Shown: piece after piece, positions 58,210-64,000 of the stretch
Layout of the letters: every line of letters begins with the position of its first letter
Position numbering within the stretch: the first letter of the stretch is position 1
Assembly (NCBI RefSeq): GCF_964355755.1
Contig: NC_092675.1
Location: 8,817,312-8,881,311 of the forward strand
Source: Antedon mediterranea
Lineage: Eukaryota; Echinodermata; Crinoidea; Comatulida; Antedonidae
Length of the DNA: 64,000 nucleotides
Reading direction: 5' to 3'
Translations under genes and position numbers: made by a program
The notes under the pieces: generated by a model
The model's input: the letters and a program-made list of their open reading frames with translations, nothing else
Told to the model about the DNA's origin: nothing
Database searches by the model: none

Positions 58210-58887
58210 GTCTACAACCGTACCAGGTTGCCTAGCCTGTGAATATCTGTTGTCGTACACCTGTTTTTATCTTTTTAATAATCCTAAAATATAGTCTCGT
58301 TTAAGTGTTTCTATTTTCCAAAAATGTGTTTATACTGTTGATGATAGTATAAGTAAATAAATTCAAACTGTAACCGCAATTAATCGAAAGTTTTTCAACT
58401 AAACTGCATTGAAAACAACGGTTCTCGTCCGATCACTGAAGTTAAACAAGTTGTTGTTCAAAGACATGTTTGTTGTTGTATGTTGCTGCTGTGGTGACGG
58501 TACAAACGTCACTGTACTACGCGGGCGTCCACTTGTGTGCGCGTTTGATTCTTAGCAACAACGCGGCCTGAATCTTTTGTACATGCCGCTATTGTGTTAT
58601 GCTTCTTTGTACAGTGTTATTGTTTCCTTTATATTATCTTTTTAAGAACCTCAGTATAACTTTTTAAATTATACTAAACAAAGTTGAATTTACCTTTCAA
58701 GTATGTGTTTCTTCAACAGAAGTGGGTGTAAATACCAACGTCATGGTTTCAGCAGCTGCTAATTTCAATCCTAGAAAATGTTCTATAATAAATGAACAAA
58801 ACTATTAGGTTATAGGATATATATGTTTATAGAGATTTTGACAGTGAATATAAGATGTATATATACTTGAACCGCAAGTAACCGAAC
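58210..58887 (+). repeat. psi-A/psi-B long-spacer block
   Basis: psi-A 58210-58262; psi-B 5' part about 58390-58455. Confidence 0.88.
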
Positions 58888-59007
58888 GTCTACAACCATA
58901 CCACGTTGAAAACACCGGTTCTCGTCCGAACACCGCAGTTAAACAACGTCGGGCCTGGTTAGTACTTGGATGGGAGACCGCCTGGGAATACCTGGTGTCG
59001 TAGACCT
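58888..59007 (+). rRNA. 5S rRNA: 5S rRNA gene
   Basis: Consensus; leads a seven-gene cluster. Confidence 0.95.
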
Positions 59008-59123
59008 ATGTTTAACTTTTTTAAATTATACTAAACAATGTTTATTTTACCTTTCAATTATGTTTTTTGACAGTAACTATAAGATCTTTCTAAGTTATAA
59101 TCTTGAACCGCAAGTAACCGAAC

Positions 59124-59243
59124 GTCTACAACCATACCACGTTGAAAACACCGGTTCTCCTCCGAACACCACAGTTAAACAACGTCGGGCCTGGTTAGTA
59201 CTTGGATGGGAGACCGCCTGGGAATACCTGGTGTCGTAGACCT
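59124..59243 (+). rRNA. 5S rRNA: 5S rRNA gene
   Basis: G37C, G48A. Confidence 0.93.
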
Positions 59244-59359
59244 ATGTTTAACTTTTTTAAATTATACTAAACAATGTTTATTTTACCTTTCAATTATGTT
59301 TTTTGACAGTAACTATAAGATCTTTCTCAGTTATAATCTTGAACCGCAAGTAACCGAAT

Positions 59360-59479
59360 GTCTACAACCATACCACGTTGAAAACACCGGTTCTCGTCCG
59401 AACACCGCAGTTAAACAACGTCGGGCCTCGTTAGTACTTGGATGGGAGAACACCAGGGAATACCTGGTGTCGTAGACCT
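59360..59479 (+). rRNA. 5S rRNA: 5S rRNA gene, perfect C-box palindrome variant
   Basis: G70C, C91A, G93A, T96A; the only such copy in the right-hand 45 kb. Confidence 0.85.
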
Positions 59480-59595
59480 ATGTTTAACTTTTTTAAATTA
59501 TACTAAACAATGTTTATTTTACCTTTCAATTATGTTTTTTGACAGTAACTATAAGATCTTTCTAAGTTATAATCTTGAACCGCAAGTAAACGAAC

Positions 59596-59715
59596 GTCAA
59601 AAACCATACCACGTTGAAAACACCGGTTCTCGTCCGAACACCGCAGTTAAACAACGTCGGGCCTGGTTAGTACTTGGATGGGAGACCGCCTGGGAATACC
59701 TGGTGTCGTAGACCT
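59596..59715 (+). rRNA. 5S rRNA: 5S rRNA gene
   Basis: T4A and C6A, two changes in the closing stem without compensating changes; stability of the product is doubtful. Confidence 0.88.
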
Positions 59716-59833
59716 ATGTTTAACTTTTTTTAAATTATACTAAACAATGTTTATTTTACCTTTCAATTATGTTTTTATGACAGTAACTATAAGATCTTTC
59801 TAAGTTATAATCTTGAACCGCAAGTAACCGAAC

Positions 59834-59953
59834 GTCTACAACCATACCACGTTGAAAACACCGGTTCTCCTCCGAACACCGCAGTTAAACAACGTCGGGC
59901 CTGGTTAGTACTTGGATGGGAGACCGCCTGGGAATACCTGGTGTCGTAGACCT
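59834..59953 (+). rRNA. 5S rRNA: 5S rRNA gene
   Basis: G37C. Confidence 0.94.
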
Positions 59954-60070
59954 ATGTTTAACTTTTTTAAATTATACTAAACAATGTTTATTTTACCTTT
60001 CAATTATGTTTTTATGACAGTAACTATAAGATCTTTCTAAGTTATAATCTTGAACCGCAAGTAACCGAAC

Positions 60071-60190
60071 GTCTACAACCATACCACGTTGAAAACACCG
60101 GTTCTCCTCCGAACACCGCAGTTAAACAACGTCGGGCCTGGTTAGTACTTGGATGGGAGACCGCCTGGGAATACGTGGTGTCGTAGACCT
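60071..60190 (+). rRNA. 5S rRNA: 5S rRNA gene
   Basis: G37C, C105G. Confidence 0.93.
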
Positions 60191-60306
60191 ATGTTTAACT
60201 TTTTTAAATTATACTAAACAATGTTTATTTTACCTTTCAATTATGTTTTTTGACAGTAACTATAAGATCTTTCTCAGTTATAATCTTGAACCGCAAGGAA
60301 CCGAAT

Positions 60307-60426
60307 GTCTACAACCATACCACGTTGAAAACACCGGTTCTCGTCCGAACACCGCAGTTAAACAACGTCGGGCCTGGTTAGTACTTGGATGGGAGACCGC
60401 CTGGGAATACCTGGTGTCGTAGACCT
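60307..60426 (+). rRNA. 5S rRNA: 5S rRNA gene
   Basis: Consensus; AAGGAACC upstream box. Confidence 0.95.
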
Positions 60427-60542
60427 ATGTTTAACTTTTTTAAATTATACTAAACAATGTTTATTTTACCTTTCAATTATGTTTTTTGACAGTAACTATA
60501 AGATCTTTCTCAGTTATAATCTTGAACCGCAAGTAACCGAAT

Positions 60543-61220
60543 GTCTACAACCGTACCAGGTTGCCTAGCCTGTGAATATCTGTTGTCGTACACCTGTTTT
60601 TATCTTTTTAATAATCCTAAAATATAGTCTCGTTTAAGTGTTTCTATTTTCCAAAAATGTGTTTATACTGTTGATGATAGTATAAGTAAATAAATTCAAA
60701 CTGTAACCGCAATTAATCGAAAGTTTTTCAACTAAACTGCATTGAAAACAACGGTTCTCGTCCGATCACTGAAGTTAAACAAGTTGTTGTTCAAAGACAT
60801 GTTTGTTGTTGTATGTTGCTGCTGTGGTGACGGTACAAACGTCACTGTACTACGCGGGCGTCCACTTGTGTGCGCGTTTGATTCTTAGCAACAACGCGGC
60901 CTGAATCTTTTGTACATGCCGCTATTGTGTTATGCTTCTTTGTACAGTGTTATTGTTTCCTTTATATTATCTTTTTAAGAACCTCAGTATAACTTTTTAA
61001 ATTATACTAAACAAAGTTGAATTTACCTTTCAAGTATGTGTTTCTTCAACAGAAGTGGGTGTAAATACCAACGTCATGGTTTCAGCAGCTGCTAATTTCA
61101 ATCCTAGAAAATGTTCTATAATAAATGAACAAAACTATTAGATTATAGGATATATATATTTATAGAGATTTTGACAGTGAATATAAGATGTATATATACT
61201 TGAACCGCAAGTAACCGAAC
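60543..61220 (+). repeat. psi-A/psi-B long-spacer block
   Basis: psi-A 60543-60595; psi-B 5' part about 60723-60788. Confidence 0.88.
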
Positions 61221-61340
61221 GTCTACAACCATACCACGTTGAAAACACCGGTTCTCGTCCGAACACCGCAGTTAAACAACGTCGGGCCTGGTTAGTACTT
61301 GGATGGGAGACCGCCTGGGAATACCTGGTGTCGTAGACCT
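61221..61340 (+). rRNA. 5S rRNA: 5S rRNA gene
   Basis: Consensus; cluster-leading. Confidence 0.95.
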
Positions 61341-61456
61341 ATGTTTAACTTTTTTAAATTATACTAAACAATGTTTATTTTACCTTTCAATTATGTTTTT
61401 TGACAGTAACTATAAGATCTTTCTCAGTTATAATCTTGAACCGCAAGGAACCGAAT

Positions 61457-61576
61457 GTCTACAACCATACCACGTTGAAAACACCGGTTCTCGTCCGAAC
61501 ACCGCAGTTAAACAACGTCGGGCCTGGTTAGTACTTGGATGGGAGACCGCCTGGGAATACCTGGTGTCGTAGACCT
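61457..61576 (+). rRNA. 5S rRNA: 5S rRNA gene
   Basis: Consensus; AAGGAACC upstream box. Confidence 0.95.
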
Positions 61577-61693
61577 ATGTTTAACTTTTTTAAATTATAC
61601 TAAATAAAGTTTATTTTACCTTTCAATTATATTTTTATGACAGTAACTATAAGATCTTTCTAAGTTATAATCTTGAACCGCAAGTAACCGAAT

Positions 61694-62371
61694 GTCTACA
61701 ACCGTACCAGGTTGCCTAGCCTGTAAATATCTGTTGTCGTACACCTGTTTTTATCTATTTAATAATCCTAAAATATAGTCTCGTTTAAGTGTTTCTATTT
61801 TCCAAAAATGTGTTTATACTGTTGATGATAGTATAAGTAAATAAATTCAAACTGTAACCGCAATTAATCGAAAGTTTTTCAACTAAACTGCATTGAAAAC
61901 AACGGTTCTCGTCCGATCACTGAAGTTAAACAAGTTGTTGTTCAAAGACATGTTTGTTGTTGTATGTTGCTGCTGTGGTGACGGTACAAACGTCACTGTA
62001 CTACGCGGGCGTCCACTTGTGTGCGCGTTTGATTCTTAGCAACAACGCGGCCTGAATCTTTTGTACATGCCGCTATTGTGTTATGCTTCTTTGTACAGTG
62101 TTATTGTTTCCTTTATATTATCTTTTTAAGAACCTCAGTATAACTTTGTAAATTATACTAAACAAAGTTGAATTTACCTTTCAAGTATGTGTTTCTTCAA
62201 CAGAAGTGGGTGTAAATACCAACGTCATGGTTTCAGCAGCTGCTAATTTCAATCCTAGAAAATGTTCTATAATAAATGAACAAAACTATTAGATTATAGG
62301 ATATATATATTTATAGAGATTTTGACAGTGAATATAAGATGTATATATACTTGAACCGCAAGTAACCGAAC
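61694..62371 (+). repeat. psi-A/psi-B long-spacer block
   Basis: psi-A 61694-61746 (CTGTAAATATC variant); psi-B 5' part about 61874-61939. Copy of 57059-57736 at 4,635 bp. Confidence 0.88.
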
Positions 62372-62491
62372 GTCTACAACCATACCACGTTGAAAACACC
62401 GGTTCTCGTCCGAACACCGTAGTTAAACAACGTCGGGCCTGGTTAGTACTTGGATGGGAGACCGCCTGGGAATACCTGGTGTCGTAGACCT
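62372..62491 (+). rRNA. 5S rRNA: 5S rRNA gene
   Basis: C49T; cluster-leading. Confidence 0.93.
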
Positions 62492-62607
62492 ATGTTTAAC
62501 TTTTTTAAATTATACAAAACAATGTTTATTTTACCTTTCAATTATGTTTTTTGACAGTAACTATAAGATCTTTCTCAGTTATAATCTTGAACCGCAAGGA
62601 ACCGAAT

Positions 62608-62727
62608 GTCTACAACCATACCACGTTGAAAACACCGGTTCTCGTCCGAACACCGCAGTTAAACAACGTCGGGCCTGGTTAGTACTTGGATGGGAGACCG
62701 CCTGGGAATACCTGGTGTCGTAGACCT
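62608..62727 (+). rRNA. 5S rRNA: 5S rRNA gene
   Basis: Consensus; AAGGAACC upstream box. Confidence 0.95.
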
Positions 62728-62844
62728 ATGTTTAACTTTTTTAAATTATACTAAATAAAGTTTATTTTACCTTTCAATTATATTTTTATGACAGTAACTA
62801 TAAGATCTTTCTAAGTTATAATCTTGAACCGCAAGTAACCGAAT

Positions 62845-62897
62845 GTCTACAACCGTACCAGGTTGCCTAGCCTGTGAATATCTGTTGTCGTACACCT
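62845..62897 (+). pseudogene. psi-A, internally deleted 5S relic (example copy)
   Basis: 53 nt joining 5S positions 1 to about 20 (with A11G, C17G) to about positions 95-120 (diverged, ending GTCGTACACCT). About 67 internal nt, including A box and intermediate element, are missing. The upstream box and TATAAT are normal, so it has lost only its internal promoter. Every block carries one. Confidence 0.85.
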
Positions 62898-62952
62898 GTT
62901 TTTATCTTTTTAATAATCCTAAAATATAGTCTCGTTTAAGTGTTTCTATTTT

Positions 62953-62987
62953 CCAAAAATGTGTTTATACTGTTGATGATAGTATAA
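62953..62987 (-). other. Minus-strand hairpin followed by Sm-like motif (example copy)
   Basis: On the minus strand a 7-bp perfect stem (TTATACT/AGTATAA, 62965-62987) is followed after 4 nt by ATTTTTGG (62953-62960), which fits the Sm-protein site consensus. It lies in the psi-A/psi-B spacer and recurs in every block. No snRNA or spliced-leader RNA is otherwise recognisable, so this may be chance. Confidence 0.25.
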
Positions 62988-63024
62988 GTAAATAAATTCA
63001 AACTGTAACCGCAATTAATCGAAA

Positions 63025-63090
63025 GTTTTTCAACTAAACTGCATTGAAAACAACGGTTCTCGTCCGATCACTGAAGTTAAACAAGTTGTT
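63025..63090 (+). pseudogene. psi-B, 5S relic 5' part (example copy)
   Basis: Corresponds to about 5S positions 1-65. It keeps GAAAAC, GGTTCTCGTCCGA and GTTAAACAA but is diverged in the first 20 nt. It has T43 and A49 (GATCACTGAAG), as in the general animal 5S, where the intact genes here have A43 and C49. Homology resumes at the 3' remnant AGAACCTCAGTATAAC about 190 bp later. Confidence 0.8.
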
Positions 63091-63280
63091 GTTCAAAGAC
63101 ATGTTTGTTGTTGTATGTTGCTGCTGTGGTGACGGTACAAACGTCACTGTACTACGCGGGCGTCCACTTGTGTGCGCGTTTGATTCTTAGCAACAACGCG
63201 GCCTGAATCTTTTGTACATGCCGCTATTGTGTTATGCTTCTTTGTACAGTGTTATTGTTTCCTTTATATTATCTTTTTAA
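63091..63280 (+). repeat. Unrelated insert splitting psi-B (example copy)
   Basis: Separates the two ends of psi-B and is more GC-rich than the spacers. Contains a perfect GTGACG/CGTCAC hairpin (63129-63147, 7-nt loop), a GCGGC/GCCGC pair (63198-63224) and a loose B-box-like GTTTGATTC (about 63178-63187). No terminal repeats or open frame are seen. Both transposons of the window landed in this insert. Confidence 0.6.
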
Positions 63281-63493
63281 GAACCTCAGTATAACTTTGT
63301 AAATTATACTAAACAAAGTTGAATTTACCTTTCAAGTATGTGTTTCTTCAACAGAAGTGGGTGTAAATACCAACGTCATGGTTTCAGCAGCTGCTAATTT
63401 CAATCCTAGAAAATGTTCTATAATAAATGAACAAAACTATTAGATTATAGGATATATATATTTATAGAGATTTTGACAGTGAATATAAGATGT

Positions 63494-63501
63494 ATATATA
63501 C
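63494..63501 (+). promoter_or_regulatory. TATA-like box of cluster-leading genes (example copy)
   Basis: TATATATA at -30 to -23 from gene 63523, at the end of the long spacer. Followed by the invariant CTTGAACCGCAAGTAACCGA box that directly precedes every gene. External TATA-like elements near -28 are known to help 5S transcription in several animals. Confidence 0.6.
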
Positions 63502-63522
63502 TTGAACCGCAAGTAACCGAAC

Positions 63523-63642
63523 GTCTACAACCATACCACGTTGAAAACACCGGTTCTCGTCCGAACACCGCAGTTAAACAACGTCGGGCCTGGTTAGTAC
63601 TTGGATGGGAGACCGCCTGGGAATACCTGGTGTCGTAGACCT
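63523..63642 (+). rRNA. 5S rRNA: 5S rRNA gene
   Basis: Consensus; cluster-leading. Confidence 0.95.
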
Positions 63643-63651
63643 ATGTTTAAC

Positions 63652-63657
63652 TTTTTT
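63652..63657 (+). terminator. RNA polymerase III T-run terminator (example copy)
   Basis: T6 about 9 nt after gene 63523-63642 (ATGTTTAACTTTTTTAAA). The same run follows nearly every intact gene. Confidence 0.75.
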
Positions 63658-63730
63658 AAATTATACTAAACAATGTTTATTTTACCTTTCAATTATGTTT
63701 TTTGACAGTAACTATAAGATCTTTCTCAGT

Positions 63731-63736
63731 TATAAT
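63731..63736 (+). promoter_or_regulatory. TATA-like box of later genes in a cluster (example copy)
   Basis: TATAAT at -28 to -23 from gene 63759, in the short spacer. Unrelated spacers thus keep an AT-rich box at the same distance. Confidence 0.6.
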
Positions 63737-63758
63737 CTTGAACCGCAAGGAACCGAAT

Positions 63759-63878
63759 GTCTACAACCATACCACGTTGAAAACACCGGTTCTCGTCCGA
63801 ACACCGCAGTTAAACAACGTCGGGCCTGGTTAGTACTTGGATGGGAGACCGCCTGGGAATACCTGGTGTCGTAGACCT
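63759..63878 (+). rRNA. 5S rRNA: 5S rRNA gene
   Basis: Consensus; AAGGAACC upstream box; last full gene of the window. Confidence 0.95.
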
Positions 63879-63995
63879 ATGTTTAACTTTTTTAAATTAT
63901 ACTAAATAAAGTTTATTTTACCTTTCAATTATATTTTTATGACAGTAACTATAAGATCTTTCTAAGTTATAATCTTGAACCGCAAGTAACCGAAT

Positions 63996-64000
63996 GTCTA
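63996..64000 (+). pseudogene. psi-A start, cut by window end
   Basis: GTCTA after a TATAAT-type short spacer that in all neighbouring units leads to psi-A; assigned by position only. Confidence 0.6.

Larger units (their letters stand above)
62845..63522 (+). repeat. psi-A/psi-B long-spacer block, described example
   Basis: Best example for the block structure. psi-A is followed by a diverged short spacer (62898-63024), psi-B 5' part, unrelated insert (about 63091-63280), psi-B 3' remnant and long spacer. The long spacer is a diverged, expanded relative of the short spacer (shared AAATTATACTAAACAAAGTT and TTTACCTTTCAA) and ends in the TATATATA box. Sub-features are given separately. Confidence 0.88.

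Noticed and set aside
62965-62987. Annotating the hairpin/Sm-like motif as a spliced-leader or snRNA gene
   Set aside because: No splice donor, no second structural stem after the Sm-like site, and no known snRNA sequence is visible; kept only as a low-score observation.
63178-63187. tRNA or tRNA-derived SINE in the psi-B insert
   Set aside because: GTTTGATTC loosely resembles a B box, but the flanking bases do not form a T-arm stem and no A box or cloverleaf is found at the right distance.
12121-63522. CRISPR-like array from regularly spaced repeats
   Set aside because: Repeats are 5S genes with conserved, not unique, spacers; the organism is eukaryotic and no cas gene is present.
1513-63874. 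About forty near-identical 89-residue open frames on both strands
   Set aside because: Each starts at the ATG inside the 5S C box (GGATGGGAGA), crosses the spacer and stops at the TAG in the closing stem of the next 5S gene. They are by-products of the tandem 5S array, and a 1-bp spacer change removes the frame.

Overview
This window is a slice of a eukaryotic, almost certainly animal, 5S ribosomal RNA gene array. It holds no convincing protein-coding gene. I count 137 full-length 120-nt 5S genes. The consensus has the closing stem GTCTAC/GTAGAC, the metazoan-type 5S core, and the TFIIIA/RNA polymerase III internal control region (A box about 50-64, intermediate element about 67-72, C box about 80-97). 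Downstream lies a T6 run about 9 nt past the gene, and upstream a TATA-like element near -28. The core is invertebrate-like; the taxon cannot be fixed from this window. GC-rich TAGGCCTA-type motifs in the single-copy insertion recall marine invertebrates, which is only an impression. Variant positions below use gene numbering 1-120 against the consensus given at 781-900.

The array has two levels. The basic unit is 236-237 bp (120-nt gene plus about 116-bp short spacer). Clusters of 1 to 13 such units are separated by a block of about 680 bp. That block holds psi-A, a 53-nt 5S relic with about 67 internal nt missing; a diverged spacer; psi-B, a 5S relic split by about 190 bp of unrelated, partly GC-rich and hairpin-rich DNA; and a long spacer ending in a TATATATA box. 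Two genes plus one block make the commonest higher-order repeat of about 1,150 bp.

Layout: 1-900 is plus-strand array with rearranged and truncated genes. 902-11164 is inverted (31 full genes on the minus strand, itself two near-identical stretches offset by about 4.9 kb), with a broken 5S gene at each end. 11165-64000 is plus-strand array (104 full genes) built as a mosaic of segmental duplications with constant offsets (for example 12,904, 10,359 and 22,202 bp). It is interrupted once, at 50075-52562, by a 2,488-bp single-copy DNA transposon-like insertion with 10-bp perfect terminal inverted repeats and a 4-bp ATGC target duplication; an intact paralogous empty site lies at 41247. Five blocks carry a 23-bp perfect palindrome flanked by 7-bp duplications, which looks like two fused hAT-type transposon ends.

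The genes work as one dosage unit: each can be transcribed by RNA polymerase III into 5S rRNA for the large ribosomal subunit. Several copies carry changes in the C box or lack the upstream TATA region and may be weak or silent. The many 89-residue open frames are translations running from the 3' end of one 5S gene across the spacer into the next and are not proteins.
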